Source of the DNA: Mesoplasma lactucae ATCC 49193
Lineage (GTDB): Bacteria > Bacillota_I > Bacilli_A > Mycoplasmatales > Mycoplasmataceae
Length of the DNA stretch: 64,000 nt
Assembly (NCBI RefSeq): GCF_002441935.1
Contig: NZ_CP023668.1
Span: forward strand, 62,001-126,000
Direction of reading: 5' to 3'
Numbering within the stretch: the stretch's first letter is position 1; the number at the start of each line of letters is the position of its first letter. The notes under the pieces are model-generated. The model did not search any database, had not been told where the DNA came from, and saw only the letters and a program-made list of their open reading frames with translations. This document shows, in pieces, positions 1 through 12,500 of this stretch. Made by a program: the position numbers and the translations under genes.

Positions 1-486
1 ACTCCACCAACTGTCAAAATTACAATTGATGTTCAAGGAGCTTTAAATGTCTTAGGTTTTGAAGGGTCAGATACTTATAAAAATCCTTCATTATTAGGAG
101 ATATCATGCAACTATCTTTACCTTTATTAAAGGTAACTGGTGATACATTTACTTTAGCTGATGAAAGTGTTTTCAAAATCGACTTAATGAATAGAGAATA
201 TAAAAACTTTATTTCCTTATTTGATATGTTTACATCACCAGCTGACTATCAAGACATGATTAGAACTTTTGTCACAGATGATAGTATTTATAACTATCAA
301 TATGACCCAAGTAGTGTGAAATACTTTGCTGATACTAATAAGAAATTAGTAAAAAGTTATGATTTCACAATTACTTTTAAAAATCCAATTGATGGGACAA
401 ACACTAAATATTGATTTAGTGTCAAAAGAAATTCGAATGCAGAAGTCTTTGAATTCTATAACGTTGTAAATAATACAATTATTTAA
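1..486 (+). CDS. C-terminal end of a paralogous surface lipoprotein (partial)
   Basis: The frame is open from base 1 to a TAA at 484-486, with one TGA (412-414) read as Trp, so only the last 161 residues are present. The final part (KSYDFTITFKNPIDGTNTKYW, then FSVKRN) has the alternating hydrophobic pattern of the C-terminal beta-rich domain that also ends the four downstream lipoproteins (for example VYHITFERLG in the second). By position and this ending it is probably a fifth member of the same tandem family. The signal peptide would lie upstream of the window, so lipidation is inferred. The next gene starts 44 bases later. Confidence 0.75.
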
Positions 487-530
487 AAATTAGAAAAATC
501 TAAATTAAAACAGAAAGGAGCAATTAAATA

Positions 531-3104
531 ATGAAAAAATTCTTATCACTTCTAGGTGCGATTACAATTACAGCTTCAAGCGTATCAACAGTTGTTGCTT
601 GTGGTTCAAAAGACAACACAACAAAAGTTGAAGATAATAAAATACCTGAAACTCAACAAGTAAAAGATATTCGTCAACAATCAGTTGAAGAAGCTAAAGG
701 CTATATTTTAGCTGATGCTTATGGATTAAACCTAAAGAAAACCGTTGAACAAGCTTTTGCAGCATCAAGTAGTGACTCACCATTAGTTAATGGAGATACT
801 TTAAGCAGTGCTAATCTAAAAGGCTTAAATATTAACGGAACTAAAGGAACTGACTCACAAGCTTTAGTTGATTTAATTAATAACTCAAATATTAATATCC
901 CAATTATTAACAAGCAATTTAAAGACATTATTATTCCTGGAGTTAATGAAACTCTTGGTGATTTAATTGCTCAAAACGGTAGTGCAGTTGCAAATATTAC
1001 TAAACTATTACAAAAAATGCCAATTACCCAATTACTTTCTGCTTTTGGAGCCGCTTCTGGTCCTCTACTTGGAGTGATTGCACCAAAAATTGCTGATGCG
1101 ATTAAAGGATTAAATCTACCTGGAGTGATTGGAGATAACTTAGATATCTTCTTAAACGGAGTTGCTAGTGGATTATTAACAACTGCAAATGGTTTTTATA
1201 GTAAATATTCAGTTGATGCTTCTTTAGAAGAAATTGATAGTTACTTAACTTTAGATCCAGCAATCATGAACCAAACAGTTAATGAACTACAAAAAAGTTT
1301 ATATGCATCAATCTTTGCTTTAGTTGGTTATGCTAAATTCCCAGATACTTACCAAACATATGGACTTAATACCTTATTATCTAATAAAACAGTTGACTTA
1401 TGATGAAATTTGACAGGCGCTGGTACATTCACTATGCCTGATATTACAATTCAAAACACATTATCATTGTTAATGAATAAACCTGAAAATGCAGCTTGAA
1501 ATAATTCAAAAGCTAAACCAGGATTAGTGAAAGAAAAAAATGGGGTTTTAAAATATGCTTTACAAACCTTAAAAATTCTTGAAGTTTTAATAGCAACTTA
1601 TGATTCTACTTTAAATGATAATTTTGTTATCAATGATGCAAATCATTTGTTTGATGCAAATCAAGATAACAATTCTTATTTAAAAAACTTTACAAACAAA
1701 AAAATTCCTTATGAAGTAAAAGCCATGGGCTCTAATGGTATTCATCTAGATTATTTACTGAATAAAATTGGATACTTCTTTTCTAATAATGAAGAAAACG
1801 GATTTCGAATTTTAAAACTTATGAATATTATTTTCTGAAGTATATCTTCAAACGGTAATACTAATCTTGAAAATATTTATGAGTTAATTAGAAGTGCTTA
1901 TTATTCATCACAAGGATTTGGAGCAGGAGCAAAATTAGGATGAGGAGGTGCTTCACTTGTTCTTGGAGGAGCTTTAACTAATGTGTTGTTACCAATTCTA
2001 AACGACACAAAAATTGAAGCTAGTTCTATTTCTGCATTACTTTCTTTAGTAGGGACTTTTATATCAGACGAAAAAGCCAAAAAAATAATTTCTAACATTG
2101 GCAACTTCATTAATAGTGATTTTGCTAAAAATGAATTCTTCCCACATCCATTCTCATATCTATACTATGGAGATATTAATAAGATAACTGTTCCTTGTGG
2201 TGATTATGATATTAGTTGATTAGCAAAAGCTTTGAATATTGATGAAGTAAACTTACACAATATGCTAAATCAAGCAAAAATTAATGACTTTATCAAAACT
2301 TTTGCTAAGAAAGACATCAACTTAGGGCTATTAAATAATATGACTATTGATGGAGCAATTACTGATATTACTAGTCAATTAAACAATGACAATCCATTAA
2401 CAAAAGAAGCACAAAGAGTAATTACAATTACTCCAATCAGAAATATGATTAAACTTTTAATCGTTGATAATACTCCTTTTGCTAATGAACCAGATGCTAC
2501 AAGTAATGGTGCTTATTCAAAATCATTATTATATCAATTAATAACTGGAGCTTTAGATGTTACTGGCTATCCAAAATTATTAGGATATCTAAATATGAAA
2601 AGTGATAGTGACAAAGCTTTGATTCCAGCTGATGCTGATAGAGGACATACCTTTGTTTTTGCTAACTCATTTATTGGGCAATTAACAACTTGATTAGTTC
2701 CTAACTTAGCAAAAGTCAATGACCCAACTGCTAATAATGGAAGAGGAAGTTTGATTGATCTTAATAGTGCAGCAAACGATCCTTCTTCATCACAAGACTT
2801 ATTTGGGGCTGTTTGACAAGTTGGTTGAGATTTATTAAAAGGAGCAAACTACCAAGCAATGGTAAATGAGTTTGTTTCTAACAATTCTATTTGAACTGTT
2901 TCAAATGTGATTTCAAATTATGATCCAAACAATAAAAATGTTTTATTAAGTCAAACATATGATTTAAATCTAAAAACAGATAGTTATTCTGATTCTACTA
3001 ATGGGATTTATGAACCAGGAGTTGACTTAAACTATCGAATTACAATCGCTAGAGTTAATGTTAATGAAACATTTAGTTTCAAGGCCTTAACTAGATTGAA
3101 ATAA
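531..3104 (+). CDS. Large surface lipoprotein, MOLPALP-like paralogue 1
   Basis: The protein has 857 residues when the in-frame TGAs are read as Trp. The first 24 residues form a lipoprotein signal peptide (MKKFLSLLGA..., lipobox VVAC, lipidated Cys24), so it should be anchored outside the membrane. A charged linker follows (KDNTTKVEDNK), then a long helical body in which segments such as LAQNGSAVANITKLLQKMP resemble the next gene. The C-terminus (VDLNYRITIARVNVNETFSF) is beta-rich as in the neighbours. The start is fixed by AGAAAGGAG 8-9 bases before ATG. The architecture matches what I recall of the mollicute paralogous lipoprotein family MOLPALP; function is unknown, with surface variation or host interaction plausible. 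It is followed by its nearest paralogue after 35 bases, with no terminator between. Confidence 0.85.
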
Positions 3105-3139
3105 ACTATAATAAATTAAAAGAAAATAGGTGAATTAAA

Positions 3140-5818
3140 ATGCGTAAAATTTTATCTTTACTAGCAGCAATTACTTTGACAGCAACATCAGCTACAACTG
3201 TTGTTGCTTGTGGAGCTTCTGCTTATAATGGTCTTGGTAAAAACGATACATATAAAGATATCGTTTTCCCATCAAGACAAGTTTCTGAAAAAGAAATTAC
3301 TGGTGCTGCTATGGCTAGATTACGCACTGTAATTCTTGATAATGAATATGGTTTAAGTGATGCTAAAAACAAAACTTTTTCAATGAAACAAAGTGCTGAT
3401 GCTTTAACAACTCTTGATAATAGTGAACCAATTAGTAATGTTTATAATCGTTATTTTAATGAAGGTTCACTTCATACTGCCACATATTCAGACAATATTA
3501 AATTACAAGGAACTTTGGGAGAAGATGGAGAAATCTTCAAACAAATCTTTGATAAGTTAACAGACTTTATTCCAGCTCCTTTGAAAACTATTATTTTCCA
3601 ATTATTTAATATTGATGTTAATAAAATTGCTGATAAATCAGTTGAATCAGCAAGAACTTTAATCTCAATCTTAACAACTATTAATGCTCAAGTTGTTGGG
3701 ACTGGAATTCCAATTGGAATTGATAAATTATACAGCTTAAACAAGGTTGGAAAATTCACTCCAGTTGATGTCTTAAATAATCTACTTAATGATTTAGTAA
3801 AAAAACTAACTCAAGAAAAGGTTAATAGTTTTTTTGATAGTTTAACTTTTGGAGTTAACTTTGATTTATCTGATTATAAAGTTGAAGACTTAAACTCCAT
3901 CTTTATGATTGAAGTTGCTAATGCAGCTAAACTGTTTGGCAGTGAAAAAGTTGATGGTCCTTTATTTGGATATGATAATGACAACAAAGTTTTAACTAGT
4001 GATTCCACTGAATTAAATAAAGCCTTAATCGCTAGTGGACAATTTTTAGGAACAACTTTTTTAACACCACCAAAACAATCATCAAATAACATTATGATGG
4101 GTGTGATGCATATCTTTAGAGCACTTTCTGCCTTATCAATTAAGATGCAAATCTTTAATGATGATAATAAGAGAATTGATAATACTGATTTTAATAATAA
4201 AGATCACATCTTTGATAAAGACAAAACTAACGTTCAATTTATTAGTGAACGTTTAACTGGTAAGAAATTAAGTGAAGTTGCTAGTGAACATTCAACTTGA
4301 GTAAATCAAGAAGATTTAAAATATTTAAACTTTGGAGAATTAATTTCTAACTTAGTTTATTTCTTAGCACCAAATGATGAAGGAATTCAACAAGGACGTT
4401 TATTTAAATTATTAAACATTATGTTTGCAGATAAAGTTGTTGATAATAAAATTAGTTCTAATGTTTCAAGTTTATTAGCTGGAGTCTTTAGTTCAACTAA
4501 TAAAGATGTTGTTACAAGTGATAATCTTTCAACCGTTGCTAAAACATTAGATGATACCTTTACTAATGCTTTTTTAACTAATACACAAATTCCTGACCCA
4601 GGAACAGGTAATAAATTTGCTTCTAATTTAAAAGATTGATTAGATACAAATGAAGAATTTAAGAAAAATCCTTTCACAGTTGCTTATCATGGAGATTTAA
4701 CTAACATGGTTACAGCTAACTCTTTAGATGGTGTAATTGGAGCTCCTTTCAAAGCTCAAGTTCAAAAAGTTTTAATGTCTATGTTTACTTTCTATGAAAC
4801 TGCTGAAAGACCATCAGCTGATAAAAGCCAAATTAACTTATTAAACTTATTTAATTTAAAACTAAGAACTATCTTTTCTGCTAGTGGAGTTAAGGACTTT
4901 TCAGTAGAAGATTTAACTAAGAATAACGCCTTATTTCCAAATGTAGCTGACTTCTTTGTTAATAAATCAATTATTAGCTTAGCTAAAGATTTAAGTGAAA
5001 TCTTTGCTTTAAGTGGAATGGAAACAAGCAAAGTTCAAGGAGTTGGTGTTGATAAAATCCCTGGTTTGAAATATCGTTATGCAATTATTCCTGAATTTAA
5101 AGAAGTAATTAATGAAATTCTTTATGGAACAGAATTAACAGCTGACAATAAAAGTATCTTATGAACAATTATTAATAATCTAAATGATCCAAGTAAGAAC
5201 TTAAGCTTTATTGGATATGATGATCAAATGAATTATAAAGTTGATTCACCAATCGGAAGATTATTAATCTTCTTTGTCCCAGAATTTGCAAACAAAGAAA
5301 AACAAACTCCTATTGATAAAGATATTAATGGAAAAGATGTAACTCCATATCAAGTAATCTCAAGAGATACTTTAAAAAATAGTGCTGGTTATACTGATAA
5401 CTTCGGATGAATATTATCTGGAATTGCTAACTTCTTAAAAGACATTATTCCAGGAACTAATTATGAATATTGATTAAAACCCGTTTTAGGTGGAAGAAGA
5501 AATATTAATGGTAATTATGGTGATAATAGTCCAGCCTTTACTATCATTGAAGGAAACGATGTTAGAAAACCAAAATTTACTTACTTTAAAGGTAAATATA
5601 GAAAATTAGATTTCTCTCAAGTGATTAAATCTGGAGATATGTATATCCAATTTGATCCAACTGGACTTGAAATCCTAAATGATAATGGTCAACCAATCCA
5701 ATTGGGTTCAGGACATAAAGCAGTTTATCATATAACATTTGAAAGACTTGGTGTAAATGGAGCAGCAGGTACACCAACTGATACTTTAAAATTCACTAAA
5801 ATAGAAAAACTTAAATAA
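3140..5818 (+). CDS. Large surface lipoprotein, MOLPALP-like paralogue 2
   Basis: This is an 892-residue lipoprotein (MRKILSLLAAITLTATS..., lipobox VVAC, Cys24). The body contains repeated helical blocks with DLSxIF, FGVNFDLSDY and similar strings. It ends in the family's beta-rich domain (HKAVYHITFERLGVNG, then TDTLKFTKIEKLK). The start ATG has AATAGGTGA just upstream. It forms a pair with the preceding gene: signal peptide, overall length and terminal domain agree, but the residues just after Cys24 are unrelated, so the exposed N-terminal linker has diverged most. A strong hairpin terminator follows, closing this transcription unit. No enzymatic motif is visible. Confidence 0.85.
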
Positions 5819-5823
5819 GATTG

Positions 5824-5858
5824 AAAAGTAATTAATTTATAAAAATTAATTACTTTTT
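5824..5858 (+). terminator. Intrinsic terminator after lipoprotein 2
   Basis: An inverted repeat of about 14 bases (AAAAGTAATTAATTT against AAAATTAATTACTTTT) is followed by a T-rich stretch, immediately after the stop codon of the second complete lipoprotein gene. Confidence 0.85.
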
Positions 5859-5905
5859 CTTTTCTTTGTTAAAAAGGCTTTAATTTGTTTTTTAAAGCAT
5901 TATAG

Positions 5906-5938
5906 TATAATAAGTATATGAAAAAGTAAACTTATAAG
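5906..5938 (+). promoter_or_regulatory. Promoter -10 box and AACTTATAAG palindrome upstream of lipoprotein 3
   Basis: TATAAT at 5906-5911 is a good -10 box. The palindrome AACTTATAAG (5929-5938) lies about 18 bases downstream of it. The same palindrome sits at a similar distance from a -10 box before lipoprotein 4, oppA and pfkA, which suggests a shared operator or 5'-end element. The -35 region is weak (TTGTTT at 5885-5890 with a 15-base spacer). Confidence 0.5.
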
Positions 5939-5972
5939 GTTTAAGATTTTAGGGAAATAAGGGAAGATTATT

Positions 5973-8768
5973 ATGAAGAAATTACTAGCATTACTAGCCT
6001 CAATTACGATTGTTGGTTCTAGTGCTTCAACTGTTGTTGCATGCGGAATTAATGCATATGCTGATCTTAACGACAATGGTGATGATAGACCAAGTGGAAA
6101 CAATAAAGACAACGGTGGAAACAATGAAAAACCAGAATCAGGTTGAAGTGGTGATCCAGGAAAACGTAATCCTGATAATAATAATCCTGATAATGGAAAT
6201 AGTGGAAACGACAATAATGGTGGAAACGATAATGGAAATAATCCTGATGACCCAAACAAAAACCCTGATAACAAACCAGAAACCCCAACAGTAATGACAA
6301 ATAGAAACAATATCTTAGCTTCATTTGAACAAATGATTCAAAAAACAATTTATCAAGACCAATATGGTTTTGATGGAAACTACTTAAACCAACAATTATT
6401 CAGTGATTCAATGAGTAATTGAATTAATGTGAATCAAAATAACAATATTAAAAGTAATTTAATGGGTGATGAAGGTGATGCTAAATTTAAGGAAGGTAGT
6501 TCATCTGACTTTATTAATCATTATTTAAATTCTCCAACAGAAAATGTTAATTTGAATGGTGATAAAGGAAATATGAATGCTAAACCATTCAATGATTTCT
6601 TGCCAGAAAAAGCTAATAAAGTAATTAATGGAATCAACACATATGACGAAAAATTTGGGGTTTATTCTCCAACTGCAATTTTAAATGCAATAGCATTTGT
6701 ATTGAATGGTTTAGGGATTCAAAAAGCGGCTGATAAAGTACTTTCTTTTAAAGAACAAGTTCTTGGAATAACTAATCCTATTTTGAATGATCCTGAAACT
6801 AGAAAAATCATAAAAGACATTGAGCCTACAACAGAATTAAATAACTTATTTGGAGAAATGACTATAGGCGATAGTCAAAAAAGCATTATAAATGGTGTGG
6901 CGTGACTTTTAGCTATTGGAGTAGGAGACACTGCTCAAATTAATCAATTCTTACATATAAATGACTTATCACTATATACTTCTAACGCCTCATTGGAATA
7001 TTTAGTTAACTTAATTGGAGATTTAAATAAAACAGATGATAAAGGAAATCCTGTTAAAAAAATTGATGCTAACAATTACAAAGAATACATTCTTCCAAAA
7101 GGGATAATCAATAAGGATAATTTAAAAAATTTAGTACAAAATTCTTATTCTATTTTTGCTTTATTCACAGGGTATCTACAAGCTTTTAGTGACTATAAAG
7201 TCGCTGCTCCAAAAGATGCAAATCACATTTTTTCAGATAATAAAACGAACTGAGATGTTTTAAGTGAAGTCCGTAATACAAAGATTAAGAACGCAACAGT
7301 TGGAACAGGAATTAATGTATATTCTCTTGTTGCTGATTTAGATTATTATTTAAGTGATTTTAAAACTGATATCGGTATGTATAGAATCCAAGCTATTTTT
7401 GCTATTTTTTGTCAAGATAAAGATTACAATGGAAGTTGAAAAAATGTTCAAGGTGGAAAAACATTACTTCTTGATTGAGATGACAAAAAGAACAATCAAT
7501 TGAACACTAGCGTAAATACTCCAATTATAAGTCTTGCTACAAAAGTCTTATCTCAATTGATAAATGTTGAAAAAGTCTTAAAAGACGCAAAAGTAGATTG
7601 ATTAGTTACCTTATTAGGTTATCCAATTACTAATGCAACATTACAACAAGTTTTCTATCAATTATTTATGAACTTTAGTACACAAACTCAAGTGCAATTA
7701 TCTAAAGGAATGTACCATCAAATTTGTGAAAAAGGTGGATTTTTCTCACTTCTTCCATATATTGATGAAAATTGAGTTAATACCCTTTTAAACAATCCAT
7801 TAAAATTCCTTTACAAGGGAGATTTAATTTCTTGGTTATCTAATTTTACAGATAATGTTAAAGGTACAGGACCCAAAAGCTGACTTGCAGCAGCGGGCGT
7901 ATCCGCGGCAGCGAAACCCGGTATCGAAAAAGTAGTTAATTCATTAAAACCAATGGCTAATTCCAATGGTCAATTTAATCTTCAAGAGCTATTAATTCGC
8001 CCATTAGGGGAATTGCTAAATATGTTTAATGCTGGACTTTTTGACAAAAATAAATATCGTTTCAATCCAGCATTTGCAAGTTTTTACACAAATAAGGACA
8101 TTTCAGAATTAGCTGATTATTTAGCTATAGAGATGTTCAATGTTAACAAAATGGCTAAACGGGCTGTATATAAAAACAAGGCTTTCGATATTGAAAAAAT
8201 TAAACCCGTTTTAGAGTGTCTATGAGACAAAAACGGAAATAATATTATTGATGAATTTTTCAATATTCTTGAAAAATATACTGGTGTTAATCGAATTAAT
8301 AAATTAAATAATTTGTTTGGATATGTTGGTATTAATAAATTTGATACAGATAAATTATTTGGTCAATTATTACTATTATTCTTGCCACAATTAAGAGATA
8401 AAATTCGTGTTGAAAAAGGCAAAAATGTTGTTGCAGGAGATGACAAACAAACTTCACCAATCATTGATACAGTTGTGAAAATTTATAAACAATTTATGGA
8501 AGAAATTAACATTCCTACAAATTACAATTCAGCATTAAAACTAGCTTATGATAATAGAAGAAATGAAATTGTTTATACAAAAAACATAGAATTAAATGAA
8601 AATAATTTAAAAGGAAGTGCTAAAGTAACTTATACTTGAACAAATCCAAATGGAACTAAATTTGCAACAATCTATACATTTGAATTTTCTAGAGAAAAAG
8701 ATACAGAAAAATTTAAAACAGCCGTTACCAAAGAACCCGTTAAATCAGATGATACTGATAAGAAATAA
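5973..8768 (+). CDS. Large surface lipoprotein, MOLPALP-like paralogue 3, with Asn/Asp/Gly-rich linker
   Basis: This 931-residue lipoprotein (signal peptide ending STVVAC, Cys24) has a striking low-complexity linker at about residues 35-105, made almost only of N, D, G, P, K and E (GNNKDNGGNNEKPESG, then NPDNNNPDNGN). The conserved body begins after it at QKTIYQDQYGFDG, identical to the next gene. Both genes share blocks such as SVGVYSP-like, FGELTxxDSQKSxxxG, DLDYYL, GMYRIQA and the C-terminal strands VTYTWTNPNGTKF. An unusual GC-rich patch encodes LAAAGVSAAAKPGI (bases 7889-7925). It has its own promoter and terminator. The role is unknown; a stalk-like linker carrying a surface domain is inferred. 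Confidence 0.85.
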
Positions 8769-8788
8769 TAATTATTTACAATTTATTT

Positions 8789-8819
8789 AAAAGAACTTAC
8801 ATATGTAAGTTCTTTTTTG
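8789..8819 (+). terminator. Intrinsic terminator after lipoprotein 3
   Basis: A 10-bp perfect stem (AAGAACTTAC / GTAAGTTCTT, loop ATAT) is followed by a T run. Confidence 0.9.
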
Positions 8820-8820
8820 T

Positions 8821-8857
8821 TACAATCATTTTAACTTAAAAACTTAACTTATAAGTT
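8821..8857 (+). promoter_or_regulatory. Probable -10 box and AACTTATAAGTT palindrome upstream of lipoprotein 4
   Basis: TACAAT (8821-8826) follows the terminator T run, with TTACAT at 8797-8802 as a possible -35. The 12-base palindrome AACTTATAAGTT lies at 8846-8857, in the presumed 5' UTR. The ribosome site AAGGGAGATG follows before the start codon. Confidence 0.45.
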
Positions 8858-8877
8858 TACAAGGGAGATGAAAAGAA

Positions 8878-11649
8878 ATGAAAAAAATGTTATCAATTTT
8901 AGCAGCTATTGGGATAGTTGGTTCTAGTGCATCAACTGTTGTTGCTTGTGGGATGAAGGCAAATTATAAAGTTGAAAGTACTAAACCAGAAACTCCAAAT
9001 TCTGATAAAGATAATAGTTCAACTAAACCATCACAACAACCAAGTGGAGTTGATTTTGGTGATAGTACAAGAGGTGAACTTCCAAAACCAACAAATCCAG
9101 ATGAACCAGATAAAACTATTCCTCCAGTTAAACCAGTAACTCCAAACAAAGAAGAATTTGATTATCAAAACCAAGATAATATCATGGTTGCTTTACAACA
9201 AGTCGTGCAAAAAACTATTTATCAAGATCAATATGGTTTTGATGGTTCTTATTTAAATAAATTAATCTATAATGATTCAACTCTTGATTGAACTAAAGAT
9301 AATACAAATGCTGATCTTGATAAAGTAAAAAGTGAACATGATGCTTTAACAACTGATAGTATTAGTGCTTTTACTAGTCATTATCTTGGCAAAGTTGAAG
9401 GAAATATTAATTTAAATGGTGATAAAGGATTAGATAATGCTAAACCTTTTAATGATGCGTTACCAAAACAAGCAAGTGATGCTTTAAATACAGCTGATGA
9501 TTATATTAATAAAGTTGGAATTTATTCACCATCAGGATTGTTTGGTTTACTATCAACAGGTTTAACTGCTGTTGGTTTAGATTCAGTTGCCACTCAATTA
9601 TTAAGTTATCGTCAAACTATTGAAGAAAAAGTTGACCCAATCTTAAATAATCTTGATGTTAAAAACGTCATTGATTCATTTTCATCACCAGATTTAATTA
9701 AAAAACGTTTTGGTGAATTAAGCGTTTTTGACTCACAAAAATCAATGATGATTGGGATTGCTTGAATCTTAGCAGTTGGTGCTGGTGATGAAAAACAAAT
9801 TGATGCTTTCTATAACATGGAAGACATTTCCATTTATCAAAAAGCTATGGATTATTTAGTTGATTTGGTTGGAAACGTTAATAAAAACGGACAAACTTCT
9901 TCAATTAAAAAAGAAAACTATACTAAATACCTTTTCAATGAAGACAAAACAATGAATAACGACCATTTACAAAAACTATTAAATAATGGTTATTCAACAG
10001 TTGATATCTTTGCTGGATATATTCAAGCTTTTAGCAATTATAAAGTAGCAGAACCAACAGATAGTGATCATATCTTTTCTGTTAAGGAAAGTAACTGAAC
10101 TGTTATTAATCGAATTAGACAAACTAAAATTAAGGATTCTAATTTAGACTTAACTTTAAATATTCATTCCTTTGTAGCAGACTTAGATTATTATTTAGGA
10201 GATTTTGATAGTGATAAAGGAATGTATCGTATTCAAGCCTTACTTGCAATCTTTTGTCAAGATCGTGACTATAAGGGCAATTGAACAAATGCTCAAAAAG
10301 GTAAAGCTTTATTATTAGATTGAAATGATAATTTAAATCATCAAATTGATATTAATGTTAATACGCCAGCAGTAACCTTTGCTACAAAAGTTATTGCCAA
10401 ACAAGTTGATGTTGAAAAGGTTTTAAAAGACGCTGGAGTTGATTGGTTAGTCTCTCTACTAGGTTATCCAATTACTAATGAAACTCTACAACAAATTACT
10501 TACCAACTATTTATGAGTTTATCAACTCAAGTTCAAGTTCAACTTTCAAATGGGATGTATAACAAGATTTGTAAAAAGGGTGGTTGATTATCAGTTCTTC
10601 CTTATATTGATGAAAGTTGATTCAATCAGTTGTTAAACAACCCTTTACAATTCTTATATAAAGGTGATTTAATTGCTTGATTAAATAACTTTACAAATGC
10701 AATTCATGGAACTAGTGTAGCCTCAAGAGCTGTTGCTAATAAAATTATTAATGAAGCTAAACCTGGAATAGATAAAGTTGTTCAAAGTTTAAAACCATTA
10801 GCAGATAAAACTGGTAGAATGAATCTTCAAATTCTATTTACACGTCCCTTAAGTGATTTACTTTCATCATTTAACCTTGGATTATTTAATGAAAATAAAT
10901 ATCGTTTTGCACCAGAATTTGCTAGTTTCTATACAGATAAGACATTATCTGAATTAGTTAACTATTTAGCAAGTGATATGTTAAAAGTTAATAAAATGGA
11001 TAATCGTGATACCTTAAAAAAATATAGTCTTGATCCTTCAAGATTAAAACCGATCTTTGATGCTTGTTATTTAATAGATGAAAATGGAAATGAACATAAC
11101 ATTGTTGATTTATTCTTTGAAGCTTTAAAAGAACCTAATGGAGTTAAAAGAGTTAATAATCTTTCTAATCTCTTAGGAATTATTGGAATTAATAAATATG
11201 ATGAAAATAAAATCTTAGGAAAATTTTTAATCTTCTTCTTACCAGAAGTTAAAACAAATAATCTTCTTCATGGTGTTGATAAAAAAACCGGAATTCATTA
11301 TGTAAAAGGTGATGATAAATTACAATCAGAATTAATTACAACTGTTTTAGGTTTTTATCAACAATTTATTAAAGAAGTAAATATTAAAACTGACTATGAT
11401 AAAGCTTTAAAAGCTGTTTATAGTGAAAGAAAAGAAGAATTTAAACAAGAAGAACCACTTAATTTAAGTGATGATTTATTAAGTGGTAGTCAAACTATTT
11501 CATATAGTTGAATAGCTCCTGATAAAACTATTTATCAAACAACCTATAGTTTTACTTTCCACAGAGATTCTTTAAAACAAAAATTTACAACTGAAGTTAA
11601 CCGTAGTGAAACTACAATCACTCCAGCTAACTCTCCAGAACAAAAATAA
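8878..11649 (+). CDS. Large surface lipoprotein, MOLPALP-like paralogue 4, with Pro/Thr/Lys-rich linker
   Basis: This 923-residue lipoprotein (MKKMLSILAAIGIVGSSAST, lipobox VVAC, Cys24) is the closest relative of the preceding gene. From residue about 110 the two align along their whole length (QKTIYQDQYGFDG, VDLVGNVNK, DLDYYLGDF, VDWLVSLLGYPITN, EASFYTDK-like, then SYSWIAPDKTIYQTTYSFTF at the end). The linker between Cys24 and the body is unrelated in sequence and composition: here it is rich in Pro, Thr, Ser and Lys (KPETPNSDKDNSSTKPSQQP). So the linker was replaced or diverged quickly while the body stayed constant. Trp is mostly TGA, with one TGG near 10443. Function unknown. Confidence 0.85.
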
Positions 11650-11652
11650 ATT

Positions 11653-11700
11653 AAAATTAAGAACCTATAGCAAGATTGCTAAAAGTTCTTAATTTTGTTT
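11653..11700 (+). terminator. Intrinsic terminator after lipoprotein 4
   Basis: The 12-bp outer stem AAAATTAAGAAC / GTTCTTAATTTT encloses a smaller hairpin (TAGCAA / TTGCTA), and a T-rich tail follows. This closes the lipoprotein array. Confidence 0.85.
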
Positions 11701-11736
11701 TATAATCTAAAACAATAAGAAAAGGGGATTTTTATT

Positions 11737-12474
11737 ATGACAACAAAAACAAATAAACCATTAGTAGCGATTACTGGTGCTAGTGCTGGAATCGGAAAAT
11801 GTTTAGCCTATACTTTTGCTGATGCAGGTTATCCAGTTTTATTAATGGCTAGAAGAAAAGAAATTTTAGATAGTTATACTGATATTGAAGAAAAGATAAC
11901 AGCAAAAGTGGATGTACGTGAAATTGAAGAAATTAAACAAGCTATTAAATTAGCCGAAAGTAAATATGGTAAGGTTGATTTATTTATTAATAATGCAGGA
12001 ATTATGCCATTAGGAAGTTATTTAACTCAACCATTAAGTGAAAAATATGACACTATTGATATTGATGTTAAAGGAGTAATTAATGGAATGGATAGTGTTC
12101 TTTCAGATATGGTTGAAAGAAAGCATGGAACTATTGTTAACATTTCTTCTATAGCTGGAAGATATACTTCTATTGATCATGCAATTTATAACGGAGCTAA
12201 AGCAGCTGTTAATTATATTACTGAAGAAGCTAGAAAAGAAAACGCTAAAAACAACGTTCGTTTTACTTTAATTGAACCTGGAATTGTGCAAACTGATTTA
12301 GCCAAACATTCAACTGATATGGATGCTTTAAAAGAATATAGTGAAAAAATTGAAGCTGTAAATGGTGGATTAGATCCTAACTTTATTGCTGAAATGATTT
12401 TAAAAATTTATGAATTACCACAAGAAGTTTCAATTAAAGAAGTGCTTTTAACAAGTACTAAACAAGTTGGATAA
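11737..12474 (+). CDS. Short-chain dehydrogenase/reductase (SDR)
   Basis: The 245-residue protein is a classical NAD(P)-dependent oxidoreductase. It shows the Rossmann nucleotide motif TGASAGIG (residues 14-21), an R-R pair after the second strand (MARRKE) that favours NADPH, NNAG (residues 85-88), the catalytic Ser in NISSIAG, and YxxxK as YNGAK. It resembles the YdfG-like group acting on 3-hydroxy acids or small carbonyls, but the substrate cannot be read from the sequence. TATAAT at 11701-11706 and AAAAGGGGA before ATG support expression alone. A terminator at 12501 follows. Confidence 0.92.
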   Translation: MTTKTNKPLVAITGASAGIGKCLAYTFADAGYPVLLMARRKEILDSYTDIEEKITAKVDVREIEEIKQAIKLAESKYGKVDLFINNAGIMPLGSYLTQPLSEKYDTIDIDVKGVINGMDSVLSDMVERKHGTIVNISSIAGRYTSIDHAIYNGAKAAVNYITEEARKENAKNNVRFTLIEPGIVQTDLAKHSTDMDALKEYSEKIEAVNGGLDPNFIAEMILKIYELPQEVSIKEVLLTSTKQVG

Positions 12475-12500
12475 GCTTTTAAAAACACTTATATAGAACT

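Noticed and set aside
1401-1406. Premature stop codons (TGA TGA) in lipoprotein 1 and in many other genes
   Set aside because: They are tryptophan codons; conserved Trp positions in LeuRS, PtsI, CopA and OppF coincide with TGA.
6010-6348. Several overlapping ORFs on both strands in the linker of lipoprotein 3
   Set aside because: They come from the repetitive AAT/GGA/GAT codons; the true frame has signal peptide, ribosome site and paralogue support.
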